60,163 bases of DNA, from assembly GCA_947453465.1 (NCBI GenBank), contig CANGGL010000003.1, positions 1 through 60,163 of the forward strand, written 5' to 3'. The notes below the pieces were generated by a model. The model was not told the origin of the DNA. It worked only from the letters and a program-made list of their open reading frames with translations, and did no database searches. A program made the position numbers and the translations under genes. This document shows positions 29,057 to 37,094 of the stretch, piece by piece. This stretch comes from Microbacteriaceae bacterium (lineage in GTDB: Bacteria > Actinomycetota > Actinomycetes > Actinomycetales > Microbacteriaceae). Numbering within the stretch: position 1 is the first letter of the stretch; every line of letters starts with the position of its first letter.

Positions 29057-30739
29057 TTACTTCTTGGCTGCAGGCTTCTCAGCAGCCGGCTTCTTAGCAG
29101 CGGTGACTGCCTTCTTAGCCGGAGCTTCGGTTACTGCAGGAGCGTGGTCGTGATGTGCGGCATCAAGTTCACCCTGAGAAACCGGCGCAATGCGGTCTTC
29201 GAAGTAGAAGCGTGATAGACCGGCACGTAGACGCGCGCTTATCGTGATCTTGCCCTGGGCGTTCGGGCGAGCGAGGGTTGGCTGGTAGTCCTTGAAGTCA
29301 ACCAGCTTCCACTGCTCAAACGCGTCGAGAGGCTCGTGAATTTCGATGTACTCGCCGTGTGGCAGACGAATGATTCGACCAGTCTCACGGCCGTGTAGGG
29401 CAATCTCGCGGTCCTTGCGCTGCAATGACAAGCAAACACGCTTGGTCACTAGGTAGGCAATGATTGGGGCAACTAGCAGGATGATCTGGATCGAGACCAA
29501 GACGTTGTTTAGCGACATCTTGAAGTTGGTTGCGATCAAGTCGGTGCTTGCGCCGGCCCAAAGAGCCGCGTAGAAGGTCACACCGGCGGCACCGATTGCG
29601 GTACGGGTAGGTGCGTTACGTGGACGGTCTAGAACGTGGTGCTCACGCTTGTCTCCGGTCACCCATGCCTCAAGGAATGGGTAAAGTGCAACGACAACTA
29701 GGAAGCCAACGCCGACAATCATCGGTAGCAGGATGTTCCATGCCCAGGTGACCCCGCCAGCGGTGACCTCTAGGTGGGTGGGCGCCAAACGTAGCGCACC
29801 ATCCAGGAAGCCGATGTACCAGTCAGGCTGGGTACCAGCAGAAACTGGCGATGGGTCGTAGCCACCGTAGTTCCAGACCGGGTTGATGGTGAAGGTTGCG
29901 GCGATCAGCATGATGACACCGAAGACGATGAAGAAGAAGCCACCAGCCTTCGCTACGTACACAGGCATAAGTGGGTAACCAACAACGTTGGTGTCCTTGC
30001 GGCCTGGGCCTGAGTAGTGGGTGTGCTTGTGAATGACCACCATGAACAAGTGGATGACGATAAAGATCAAGATCAGTGCCGGCACGAGAAGGATGTGTAG
30101 GCCGTATAGACGGGCAACAATCTGCTCACCTGGGAACTCACCACCGAATAGCAGTGATGAGGTGTAGGCGCCGATAACCGGTAGGCCCTTGATCATTCCA
30201 TCGATGATGCGAAGACCGTTACCTGACAGTAGGTCGTCAGGTAGTGAGTAACCGGTGAAGCCGGCAGCCATACCTAGAACGAAAAGCATGAAGCCAACTA
30301 CCCAGTTGATCTCGCGTGGCTTGCGGAATGCACCGGTGAAGAAAACGCGAAGCATGTGTAGGCCGGCGGCAGCAACAAATAGCAGAGCGGCCCAGTGGTG
30401 AACCTGGCGCATCAACAATCCACCGCGAACTTCGAATGAGATGTCCAGGGTAGATGCGTAGGCGATCGACATCTCTGCACCCTTTAGCGGGCCGTAGACG
30501 CCGTCGTAGATGACCGGAGTCATCGCCGGCTGGAAGAAGAAGGTTAGGAACGTTCCCGAAAGCAGCAAGACGAAGAAGCTGTATAGGGCAACCTCACCAA
30601 GCATGAAAGACCAGTGGTCAGGGAAGACCTTACGGCCAAATTCCTTCAAGATGCCTGCGACGCCAACGCGCTCGTCGAGGTAGTTAGCGGTTCCGGCTAG
30701 GAAACCGCCCTTTTTCTGAGTGTTTACAGCAGTGCTCAT
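29057..30739 (-). CDS. qcrB: Cytochrome bc1 complex cytochrome b subunit QcrB
   Basis: Menaquinol-oxidising diheme cytochrome b of the bcc complex. The 560-aa protein has the N-terminal cytochrome b helices with heme histidines (QVHHWAALLFV near residue 113 and YGLHILLVP plus IVIHLFMVVIH near 212-235) and a PEWY-equivalent quinol-site segment in the C-terminal half that reads PDWY (TQPDWYIGFLDG near residue 307). The C-terminus is a long Ala/Lys/Pro tail, an actinobacterial feature. It is 2 bp downstream of qcrA in the operon ctaE-qcrC-qcrA-qcrB. Confidence 0.97.
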   Translation of the reverse strand: MSTAVNTQKKGGFLAGTANYLDERVGVAGILKEFGRKVFPDHWSFMLGEVALYSFFVLLLSGTFLTFFFQPAMTPVIYDGVYGPLKGAEMSIAYASTLDISFEVRGGLLMRQVHHWAALLFVAAAGLHMLRVFFTGAFRKPREINWVVGFMLFVLGMAAGFTGYSLPDDLLSGNGLRIIDGMIKGLPVIGAYTSSLLFGGEFPGEQIVARLYGLHILLVPALILIFIVIHLFMVVIHKHTHYSGPGRKDTNVVGYPLMPVYVAKAGGFFFIVFGVIMLIAATFTINPVWNYGGYDPSPVSAGTQPDWYIGFLDGALRLAPTHLEVTAGGVTWAWNILLPMIVGVGFLVVVALYPFLEAWVTGDKREHHVLDRPRNAPTRTAIGAAGVTFYAALWAGASTDLIATNFKMSLNNVLVSIQIILLVAPIIAYLVTKRVCLSLQRKDREIALHGRETGRIIRLPHGEYIEIHEPLDAFEQWKLVDFKDYQPTLARPNAQGKITISARLRAGLSRFYFEDRIAPVSQGELDAAHHDHAPAVTEAPAKKAVTAAKKPAAEKPAAKK

Positions 30740-30741
30740 TC

Positions 30742-31788
30742 TTAACGCTCCCAGAAGCTAGGGCCAACAGGTTCGGTGAAGTCGCTTTGCGCGATTAGGT
30801 AACCCTCTGCATCAACGGCGATAGGCAGCTGAGGTAGTGGGCGCGATGCTGGGCCAAAGACAACCTTGCAAGCGTCGGTGACGTCGAAGGTTGACTGGTG
30901 GCATGGGCAAAGCAGGTGGTGGGTGTGCTGTTCGTAAAGAGCAACCGGGCAACCCACGTGGGTGCAGATCTTGCTGTATGCAACGATGCCGTCGTATGAC
31001 CAGCTCTTGCGCTCTTCAGATTCTTTGATTTCGCTTGGGTCAAGGCGCACTAAAAGCACTGCCGCCTTTGCCTTCTCTTCGAGCTTGTGGTGTTCCAGCT
31101 CTGCGAGGCCCTCAGGGATTACGTGGAATACAGAACCCAGGGTTACATCAGACGCCTTGATAGGCAGACCGCTTGGGTCCTTGGTCAAACGTGTTCCGGC
31201 CTTCCACATGGTGTGGCGCAGAGTGTCCTTAGGGTTTGGGCCTAGGTCACCGAAGAAGAAGATGGCAGGAATCGGGAACAGGGCCAGGGCACCGTAGAGC
31301 GAACGGCGAATCAGCTTGCGGCGAGAGAAACCAGACTCGCTGTCGGCAAGCTTGATGATTTCGATTGCGCGAGCACGAACTGCCTCGTTGCCGCGGGTCT
31401 GGTGGCGTTCCTCAGAAACTTCTGCGTCCGGCATCAATGTCTTGGCCCAGTGAACCGCGCCGATGCCGATACCGAAGAGTCCCAGGGTAATTCCAAGGCC
31501 CATGTAAAGGGTGTTGTTGCGAACGGTACCTAGGTCATCGCTCAGTGGGAAGGCGAAGTAGGCGTAGATCGAGAAGATCGAGCCAATCACTGACAACAAG
31601 AACAGGATTGCGACCTGTCGAGCTGCAGCCTTCTCGTGCTTCACGCTCTTGTCGGTCATGCGAACGCGGTGCGGCTCCATGCCAGGGTCGACTACCTTGT
31701 CAGCTGCAACTACTGCTAGGCCGCCCGTGTACTCGAACTCAGGTTCGTGAGAACCGTTGCCAGATGCGATGCTCTTGCTGTCGCTCAC
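30742..31788 (-). CDS. qcrA: Rieske iron-sulfur protein QcrA
   Basis: Rieske [2Fe-2S] subunit of the bcc complex. The 348-aa protein has the actinobacterial layout: cytoplasmic N-terminus, three membrane segments (residues ~58-78, ~92-112, ~165-182), then the Rieske fold with cluster ligands in CTHVGCP and CPCHQSTFD near residues 277-302. The start is GTG with AGGGAG upstream. A 56-bp gap separates it from qcrC. Confidence 0.97.
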   Translation of the reverse strand: MSDSKSIASGNGSHEPEFEYTGGLAVVAADKVVDPGMEPHRVRMTDKSVKHEKAAARQVAILFLLSVIGSIFSIYAYFAFPLSDDLGTVRNNTLYMGLGITLGLFGIGIGAVHWAKTLMPDAEVSEERHQTRGNEAVRARAIEIIKLADSESGFSRRKLIRRSLYGALALFPIPAIFFFGDLGPNPKDTLRHTMWKAGTRLTKDPSGLPIKASDVTLGSVFHVIPEGLAELEHHKLEEKAKAAVLLVRLDPSEIKESEERKSWSYDGIVAYSKICTHVGCPVALYEQHTHHLLCPCHQSTFDVTDACKVVFGPASRPLPQLPIAVDAEGYLIAQSDFTEPVGPSFWER

Positions 31789-31844
31789 TGATTACTCCCT
31801 TTGTGTGTTCTGAAAAAACTTGTCAAAAAATTTGAGACTGGCAC

Positions 31845-32648
31845 TTAGTTTGACTTGGCGCCAAGCCAAATGGTGATTGCGATTATGAAGCCGAGTGCAA
31901 AGATCCAGATGAAAAGACCTTCAACTACTGGGCCCAGGTTGCCGAGCTCGTAACCACCGGCAGAAGGGTTCTTCTGAACGTAGGTTAGGTAGGTGATGAT
32001 GTCTTTTTTGTCGGTCGGGGTTAGGTTCGCGTCGTTGAATACTGGCATGTTCTGAGGGCCAGAAAGCATGGCTTCGTAGATGTGAATTGCCTTGGTCTGA
32101 GTTAGTGCCGGGGCATACTTACCCTCGGTTAGTGCTCCACCAGCACCAACCGCGTTGTGGCACATTGCGCAGTTGATGCGGAATAGCTCTCCACCGCGGG
32201 TAGCGTCACCGTTAGGAGCAAGCTGGGCCTCGGTTGGGATTGCAGGGCCAGGAGCCAGGGAGCCAACGTAGGCGGCAAGCGCCTTGGTCTGCTCCTCGGT
32301 GAACTGAGATGGCTTGACCATTAGCTGAGGACCTGAGGCCTGACCAGGCATACGACCGGTGGCTACCTGGAACTCAGCCGCAGCTGCTCCGACACCAATC
32401 AGGCTTGGGGCGTTTGCCGTGCCCTCGGCGTTCTTACCGTGGCAGCTAGCGCAGTTGGCTAGGAAAAGCTTGTGCCCCTCGTCTACCTGCGCAGAACTAG
32501 CTGCAGCAGAAACCGGGGTGGCCGAGGCCACCGCTGCGGTGGTCGCAGCGTAGCCGCCGCCGCTGACCGCTAGGCCAGCCGCGATAACCAGAATGGCAGC
32601 CATCGGGTTGCGACGTGAAGTTTTTACATTGCGCTTCATAAAAGGCAT
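31845..32648 (-). CDS. qcrC: Diheme cytochrome c subunit QcrC
   Basis: Membrane-anchored diheme c-type cytochrome that links the bc complex directly to aa3 oxidase, replacing soluble cytochrome c. The 267-aa protein has a basic start and signal/anchor (~residues 16-38), two CxxCH sites (CASCHGKN near residue 66 and CAMCHNAV near 160), and a C-terminal membrane helix (~residues 242-262). Both heme sites are intact. GGAGAG precedes the ATG at 32648; the in-frame ATG three codons on is an alternative. Confidence 0.97.
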   Translation of the reverse strand: MPFMKRNVKTSRRNPMAAILVIAAGLAVSGGGYAATTAAVASATPVSAAASSAQVDEGHKLFLANCASCHGKNAEGTANAPSLIGVGAAAAEFQVATGRMPGQASGPQLMVKPSQFTEEQTKALAAYVGSLAPGPAIPTEAQLAPNGDATRGGELFRINCAMCHNAVGAGGALTEGKYAPALTQTKAIHIYEAMLSGPQNMPVFNDANLTPTDKKDIITYLTYVQKNPSAGGYELGNLGPVVEGLFIWIFALGFIIAITIWLGAKSN

Positions 32649-32666
32649 AACAAGTCTCTCCGGTTT

Positions 32667-33284
32667 TTATTTCAGTACGTAAACGATTAGGAACAGGCCG
32701 ATCCAGACGACGTCAACGAAGTGCCAGTAGTAAGACACGACGATTGCGCTGGTTGCCTCATAGTGACCAAACTTCTTCGCCGCATAGGTGCGGCCAATGA
32801 TGATCAAGAAAGCGATGAGACCGCCGGTTACGTGAAGAGCGTGGAAGCCGGTGGTGATGTAGAAGGCGCTGCCGTAGGCGTTCGAGTTGAGCATGACGCC
32901 CTCAGAGATGAGGGTCGAGTACTCCCAGACCTGGCCGGCAACGAAGACCGCGCCGAGGAGGTAGCTGAGGAAGAACCACTCAACCATTCCCCACTTGACA
33001 GGGGAGAGGCCGGTTGCGCGAGGTTGAAGACGCTCCGCCGCGAAAACACCAAACTGAGCGGTGAACGAGGAGCTCACCAGGATCAGGGTGTTGACCAAAG
33101 CGAACGGTACGTTCAATATTTGGGTGTCGTGGGCCCAGATCTCTGGCGAGTTGGCGCGCAGGCTGAAGTACATTGCGAACAGTGCCGCAAAGAACATCAC
33201 CTCGCTGCCAAGCCAAACGATTGTTCCTACCGAGGTAGAACTTGGGCGGTTGATTGCAGGCTGTGTCAAAGTAGTCGAAGACAT
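32667..33284 (-). CDS. ctaE: Cytochrome c oxidase subunit III CtaE
   Basis: Core membrane subunit of aa3 oxidase. The 205-aa protein has five hydrophobic segments and subunit III motifs such as [14 protein letters not shown] near residue 25, [19 protein letters not shown] near 123, [12 protein letters not shown] near 145 and [14 protein letters not shown] near 185. It heads the operon ctaE-qcrC-qcrA-qcrB, the order seen in mycobacteria and other actinobacteria. A TAGGAT 6 nt before the ATG suggests a leaderless message. Confidence 0.97.
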   Translation of the reverse strand: MSSTTLTQPAINRPSSTSVGTIVWLGSEVMFFAALFAMYFSLRANSPEIWAHDTQILNVPFALVNTLILVSSSFTAQFGVFAAERLQPRATGLSPVKWGMVEWFFLSYLLGAVFVAGQVWEYSTLISEGVMLNSNAYGSAFYITTGFHALHVTGGLIAFLIIIGRTYAAKKFGHYEATSAIVVSYYWHFVDVVWIGLFLIVYVLK

Positions 33285-33290
33285 GGTTAA

Positions 33291-33296
33291 ATCCTA
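33291..33296 (-). promoter_or_regulatory. Candidate -10 element (TAGGAT), predicted leaderless ctaE operon
   Basis: Read on the minus strand, TAGGAT ends 6 nt before the ctaE ATG. There is no Shine-Dalgarno sequence in between. It would drive ctaE-qcrC-qcrA-qcrB. Confidence 0.45.
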
Positions 33297-33353
33297 ACCC
33301 CGCGACCGGCTCGGAACGGTCATTTTGAGCGGTTTTATTGGGATTTTCGGCAA

Positions 33354-33359
33354 TAAACT
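33354..33359 (+). promoter_or_regulatory. Candidate -10 element (TAAACT), predicted leaderless trpD
   Basis: TAAACT ends 7 nt before the trpD ATG at 33367, with no ribosome site. The divergent ctaE element lies 57 bp away, so the two promoters face away from each other within an 82-bp gap. Confidence 0.45.
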
Positions 33360-33366
33360 TGTCAAC

Positions 33367-34431
33367 ATGACTAGCGTTTTCAATTGGCCCAACATTCTCG
33401 GCAAACTGCTTCTGAAAAAAGATCTTGAGCGCGCCGAAGCACACTGGGCAATGCGCGATATTATGTCTGGCGATGCCACCGAGGCTCAGGTTGGCGCCTT
33501 CATGATGGCGCTTCGCTCTAAGGGCGAGACCGTGGACGAACTTTCGGGTCTGGTCGATGTAATGCTTCAGAACGCGGTCATCTTGAGTACCGGTCCGGAC
33601 GCCGTCGATATCGTGGGTACCGGTGGTGATCTTTACGGCACAGTGAACATCTCGAGCATGGCGTCCATCCTGGCCTCAAGTGCAGGTGTTCCGGTGATGA
33701 AGCATGGATCGAGGTCTGCTTCCGGTAAGACCGGATCCTCTGAAATGCTTGAGGTTCTTGGGGTTCGCCTAGATCTCTCACCGGTCAGAGTGGCTGAGAT
33801 TTTCAAAGAATGCGGCATCACATTTTTCTTCGCTCCGGTTTTTCACCCGGCAATGCGACACGTTGCACCAATTCGTAAGCAGTTGGGCGTGCCAACCACA
33901 TTCAATTTCCTTGGCCCGCTGGCCAACCCGGCCCAGCCGATTGCCACATCTCTCGGTGTGGCGAACCCATTCATTGCCCCGCTAATGGCGTCAGAAATGG
34001 CTGCCAGAGGCCGTACCGCCTTGGTTTTCCGGGGCGAGGACGGTTTGGATGAGCTCACCACCACTGGAACGAGTCAGATTTGGCAGGTCAGTGGGGGAGA
34101 GGTGCGTGAATTCATCCTCGACCCAACCAAGTTTGGTCTGAGGAAGGCAAGCATCGAGTCGCTCATCGGAGGCGACGCCCAAGAAAACGCTGAGGTTACC
34201 AATAAGTTGTTCGCCGGTGAGCGTTCTGGCAATTTTGAGGCCATCCGAGACATCGTTATTTTGAATGCCGCCGGAGGAGTGGTTGCCTACGAGCTTGCCA
34301 AGGATGCCTCCCGTGTCGAGGTCGACTTGGACTTGCGATTCGAGGATGCCATCCTGCGGGTAACCAACGCTTTGGATTCCGGGGCCGCTCGGGCAAAGCT
34401 CACCGAGTGGATTGCCGCCACGCAACTCTAG
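33367..34431 (+). CDS. trpD: Anthranilate phosphoribosyltransferase TrpD
   Basis: Transfers phosphoribose from PRPP to anthranilate in tryptophan synthesis. The 354-aa protein shows the PRPP loop VGTGGDLYGTVNIS near residue 85, KHGSRSASGKTGSSEMLE near 117, the anthranilate-site region HPAMRHVAPIRKQLG near 165 and FNFLGPLANPA near 187. The ATG at 33367 gives the normal N-terminus; a longer frame to 33325 is less likely. No other trp genes are near. Standing alone, divergent from ctaE, is the arrangement in other actinobacteria as well. Confidence 0.95.
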   Translation: MTSVFNWPNILGKLLLKKDLERAEAHWAMRDIMSGDATEAQVGAFMMALRSKGETVDELSGLVDVMLQNAVILSTGPDAVDIVGTGGDLYGTVNISSMASILASSAGVPVMKHGSRSASGKTGSSEMLEVLGVRLDLSPVRVAEIFKECGITFFFAPVFHPAMRHVAPIRKQLGVPTTFNFLGPLANPAQPIATSLGVANPFIAPLMASEMAARGRTALVFRGEDGLDELTTTGTSQIWQVSGGEVREFILDPTKFGLRKASIESLIGGDAQENAEVTNKLFAGERSGNFEAIRDIVILNAAGGVVAYELAKDASRVEVDLDLRFEDAILRVTNALDSGAARAKLTEWIAATQL

Positions 34432-34487
34432 GCTCACACCTGCAAGTGCTGGCTACAGAATTCTGCGTCAGGTGCCAGAGACTCGCT

Positions 34488-34507
34488 CTAACAACCCGCG
34501 TTGTTAG
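34488..34507. terminator. Weak hairpin between trpD and the Nudix gene
   Basis: CTAACAAC, loop CCGC, GTTGTTAG: a perfect 8-bp stem in the convergent gap. There is no T-run on either side, so it may stop transcription poorly or serve another purpose. Confidence 0.4.
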
Positions 34508-34517
34508 TAGCTAGATA

Positions 34518-34538
34518 AACATTACTTGACATAATGTT
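34518..34538. repeat. Inverted repeat AACATTA-N7-TAATGTT downstream of the Nudix gene
   Basis: Perfect 7-bp arms around CTTGACA. It contains an 11-bp word, ACTTGACATAA (34524-34534), that recurs at 35043-35053 on the other side of the Nudix gene. Function unknown. Confidence 0.5.
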
Positions 34539-34557
34539 CATTATCGGCGAAAGGGTC

Positions 34558-35022
34558 TCAGATTGGGAAGTGGTTGGCAATCAGGTCGACTAACCCGTGA
34601 GGGCCAATCTGCTCACCGGTAGCTTGCAACTCCTGGATGCTCCACCAGCGATACTCCAGCACGTCACGTAGTTCGTCTTCGGTCCAGCCTGATGAGTCAA
34701 GGTCGAAACTAGTCACTTCGAGTCGGTAAAAATAATCGGTGTACGTGTGGTGATTCTGGCCGTCAGCCCAGTCCCAGCGGCCAGTTATTTGGCCAATTGG
34801 TTCTCCAAGCGCATCTGGTGACACGAGAATTCCGGTTTCTTCACGAAGTTCCCTGACCGCAGCCTCCAGAGGCGTTTCACCGGCATCGATACCTCCACCC
34901 GGCGTGATCCACCTTGGCGACAGGCCAACTTCGGGGTCAAAATGGGTCAGGAGCAGAAATATCTCGCCAGAGGCATTGGTGAGCAGAATTCTGGCTGTTT
35001 CGCGATGTTGTCCGGGTCTCAT
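34558..35022 (-). CDS. Nudix hydrolase
   Basis: A 154-aa single-domain Nudix hydrolase. The Nudix box is complete: GGIDAGETPLEAAVRELREETGI, beginning near residue 44, with the metal-binding REETG core; only its parts are quoted here as the match to Gx5Ex7REUxEExGU. PGG just before it fits a substrate-binding loop. The substrate (nucleotide, sugar nucleotide or other pyrophosphate) cannot be told. GGAGAAG before the ATG is a good ribosome site. The gene is flanked by two copies of ACTTGACATAA. Confidence 0.9.
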   Translation of the reverse strand: MRPGQHRETARILLTNASGEIFLLLTHFDPEVGLSPRWITPGGGIDAGETPLEAAVRELREETGILVSPDALGEPIGQITGRWDWADGQNHHTYTDYFYRLEVTSFDLDSSGWTEDELRDVLEYRWWSIQELQATGEQIGPHGLVDLIANHFPI

Positions 35023-35042
35023 GAGTCTTCTCCATTTCTTTC

Positions 35043-35053
35043 ACTTGACATAA
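35043..35053. repeat. Second copy of ACTTGACATAA, upstream of the Nudix gene
   Basis: An 11-bp exact match to 34524-34534. The two copies bracket the Nudix gene in direct orientation, 519 bp apart. This could be a footprint of insertion, two copies of a binding site, or chance. Confidence 0.4.
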
Positions 35054-35096
35054 CTTAATCGCCGGTTTTCTAAAGGTTTGCCGACTCGGCGCCTAA

Positions 35097-35696
35097 CTAT
35101 CGGCCGGGCTGATATTTGAAGAATTTCAGCGATGTCTGCATAAGGAAGCCGATGCAAAGGGCAAAAATCAAAGTCCCCTCTCGCACCTGCCCGCCCATTA
35201 CCCAGCCAATAGCGAGCGCCAGGAGTTCAATTGCTGTCCTAACCTGCCAGACCTTCCAGCCCAGAGCGCGCTGTGTTCCAAGAATTAGTCCGTCGCGCGG
35301 ACCCGAGCCAAGGTTCGAAGTGATGTAGAGGCCGGTTGCGAAGGCAACGGTGCACATACCGAGTAGAAACATCGCCAGGTTTTCCCAGTATGAGTCAAAC
35401 TTCGGTAAAAAAGGTGTCCAAAAATCGGCCCATAGACCAATCAAAATGGCGTTCATGATGCTGCCAATTCCTGGCTTCACCTTGAGTGGAATCCAGGCAA
35501 CCAGAACAATCGTGCTCACGATGATGCTGGCAACGCCATAACTGGTGTGTAGCTGAATTGAGATGCCCTGAGCGAAGACATCCCATGGCGGAATGCCGAT
35601 CTTGGCGTTGACCACCATGGAAACCGCCAGGCCATAAATGAATAGACCGATATTGAGTCTCAGCAGTCGGCGAATCATGGCAAGGTCTAGGCGCAT
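35097..35696 (-). CDS. YczE/YitT-like integral membrane protein
   Basis: A 199-aa protein with about five membrane segments. Motifs of the YczE-like family are visible: IGIPPWDVFAQGI near residue 34 and SNLGSGPRDGLILG near residue 125. The molecular function of this family is not established; a link to transport is often proposed. The ATG at 35696 fits the family start; a frame extended to 35798 would overlap the divergent gene. A TAGATT lies 7 nt before the start, suggesting a leaderless message. Confidence 0.82.
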   Translation of the reverse strand: MRLDLAMIRRLLRLNIGLFIYGLAVSMVVNAKIGIPPWDVFAQGISIQLHTSYGVASIIVSTIVLVAWIPLKVKPGIGSIMNAILIGLWADFWTPFLPKFDSYWENLAMFLLGMCTVAFATGLYITSNLGSGPRDGLILGTQRALGWKVWQVRTAIELLALAIGWVMGGQVREGTLIFALCIGFLMQTSLKFFKYQPGR

Positions 35697-35703
35697 GGGG
35701 GTA

Positions 35704-35709
35704 AATCTA
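35704..35709 (-). promoter_or_regulatory. Candidate -10 element (TAGATT), predicted leaderless membrane protein gene
   Basis: On the minus strand TAGATT ends 7 nt before the ATG at 35696, with TACCCCC between and no Shine-Dalgarno sequence. Confidence 0.45.
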
Positions 35710-35793
35710 TCGCGTTTCGTAGTGGGGCTCCTGAAATCTAGGGTCAGAGACCCTGGCGGCTGACCAAATCTCGTTGATTTGTTCGCAGTGCGA

Positions 35794-35799
35794 TACATT
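35794..35799 (+). promoter_or_regulatory. Candidate -10 element (TACATT), predicted leaderless phosphodiesterase gene
   Basis: TACATT ends 7 nt before the ATG at 35807, with TGTCACC between and no Shine-Dalgarno sequence. Confidence 0.45.
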
Positions 35800-35806
35800 T
35801 GTCACC

Positions 35807-36586
35807 ATGTCACAGTCCCGGGAAAGCCCCGCTTACCTCTCCCCTACCCGTCCGAGAATATTCGCACACCGCGGCTTTTCTCATGGGTCGGACCTGATTG
35901 AGAACACGCTGCCAGCATTTGTCTCGGCACTAGCGCTGGGAGCAACTCATTTGGAAAGCGATATCCAGGTAACTCGGGATGGAGTGCCTGTCCTTTTTCA
36001 TGATGAGTCGCTTGAGCGTGTCACCGGGATTCCTCAGCGCATCAATCAGCTTTCGCTTGCGGAAATAGTGTTGCTTGACCTTGGCTCAGGTGCACGTATT
36101 CCGACACTCGATGAGACGCTCAAGGCGTTCCCGGAAGCGCTTTTCAACTTGGATTTCAAAGTTGCCGATGCGATCGAGTCAGCCACGCGTGTGATTTTGG
36201 AAAATAATGCCGAAGAGCGAGTCCTCGTCGCCAGTTTTTCAGACTCCCGACGCCGAAAGGCCCAAGGTCTACTCGGCGCCTCGGCTATTGGTTCTGCCGG
36301 CAGCATTCGAACGCTCGCGCTTTACTTTGCAGTCATGGCCAGATTGAGCCCCCTAGCCAAGCTGCTGGCGAAGCCTATCGTTGCCATCCAGGTGCCGGTT
36401 TCTCAAGGAATTATTCGTTTTGATTCCCCTTTATTTGTAGCCAAACTAAGGAAGCTCGAGGTTGAACTTCACTTCTGGACCATCAATGATCTAGATGAAA
36501 TGTTGCGCCTTATCGAGCTCGGTGCCGACGGAATTGTCACAGATCGAACCGATATTGCTGTGAAAACCCTCCGAACCGCGGTTTGA
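35807..36586 (+). CDS. Glycerophosphodiester phosphodiesterase family protein
   Basis: GDPD-family TIM-barrel enzyme that hydrolyses glycerophosphodiesters to glycerol-3-phosphate and an alcohol. The 259-aa protein shows the catalytic blocks FAHRGFSHG (residues ~20-28), ENTLPAF near 33, LESDIQVTRDGVPVLFHDESL near 50-70 (metal and acid/base residues, quoted in parts as ESDxxxTxDGxPVxxHD), and the C-terminal FWTIND and GADGIVTDR. No signal peptide is seen, so it is probably cytoplasmic. Divergent from the YczE-like gene. Confidence 0.92.
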   Translation: MSQSRESPAYLSPTRPRIFAHRGFSHGSDLIENTLPAFVSALALGATHLESDIQVTRDGVPVLFHDESLERVTGIPQRINQLSLAEIVLLDLGSGARIPTLDETLKAFPEALFNLDFKVADAIESATRVILENNAEERVLVASFSDSRRRKAQGLLGASAIGSAGSIRTLALYFAVMARLSPLAKLLAKPIVAIQVPVSQGIIRFDSPLFVAKLRKLEVELHFWTINDLDEMLRLIELGADGIVTDRTDIAVKTLRTAV

Positions 36587-36610
36587 GTTTGCCCTTAGAA
36601 CCCTAAATAC

Positions 36611-36640
36611 GGGAAGATTGAGCGTTACGGAGTTGTTATA
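36611..36640 (+). promoter_or_regulatory. SigR-like promoter of rbpA
   Basis: GGGAAG at 36611-36616, an 18-nt spacer, then GTTATA at 36635-36640. This matches the oxidative-stress sigma factor consensus GGGAAT-N18-GTT of actinobacteria in all but one base. rbpA is a known SigR target in Streptomyces, which supports the call. The predicted message has a leader of roughly 35 nt carrying the ribosome site AGGAGG at 36672-36677. Confidence 0.65.
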
Positions 36641-36681
36641 CATCTCCATAGCCCCAAAAGGGCGACAAATTAGGAGGAAAC

Positions 36682-37044
36682 ATGGCACAGCAAACTATGC
36701 GCGGTATGCGTCTCGGCACACAGAGCCTCGAGAGCGAGCGTGGAGTCAACTACTCAGCACGAGTGACCCACAGCTACCAGTGTGCAAACAACCACGTCTC
36801 CGAAATGATTTTCTCGGCAGATGCTGAAATTCCTCAGACTTGGCAGTGCAAGAGCTGCACTCAGCAGGGTGTTCTGCTCGAAGATGGCAAGCTAATTGCC
36901 CTCGACCTAGTCGAAGACAAGGTTCCACGTTCTCACTGGGAGATGCTGCTAGAGCGTCGCACCCGCGAAGAACTTGAAGAGATTCTTCAGGAACGCCTCG
37001 ACTACATCCGTGCGCGTCGTGCCGGCGGACAAGCCGACCTATAA
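36682..37044 (+). CDS. rbpA: RNA polymerase-binding protein RbpA
   Basis: Actinobacteria-specific transcription factor that binds RNA polymerase and the housekeeping sigma factor and stabilises open complexes. The 120-aa protein has an N-terminal tail with RGMRLGTQSLES, a zinc-associated core with cysteine sites in YQCANNH (residue ~34) and WQCKSCTQQG (residue ~54), a basic linker (PRSHWEML), and the C-terminal sigma-interaction helices RRTREELEEILQERL. AGGAGG lies 4 nt before the ATG. A strong terminator follows. Confidence 0.97.
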   Translation: MAQQTMRGMRLGTQSLESERGVNYSARVTHSYQCANNHVSEMIFSADAEIPQTWQCKSCTQQGVLLEDGKLIALDLVEDKVPRSHWEMLLERRTREELEEILQERLDYIRARRAGGQADL

Positions 37045-37051
37045 ACAAAGC

Positions 37052-37094
37052 AAAAAAAATGGACCCTGGCTATCGGCCGGGGTCCATTTTTTTT
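37052..37094. terminator. Bidirectional terminator between rbpA and ppm
   Basis: AAAAAAAATGGACCC (37052-37066) pairs with GGGTCCATTTTTTTT (37080-37094). It has A and T runs on both sides and so can act in both directions. The TAA stop of the convergent ppm gene (37093-37095) lies within its T-run. Confidence 0.93.

Noticed and set aside
33285-33366. Trp attenuator before trpD
   Set aside because: The gap is only 82 bp, the start looks leaderless, and no Trp-rich leader peptide is present.
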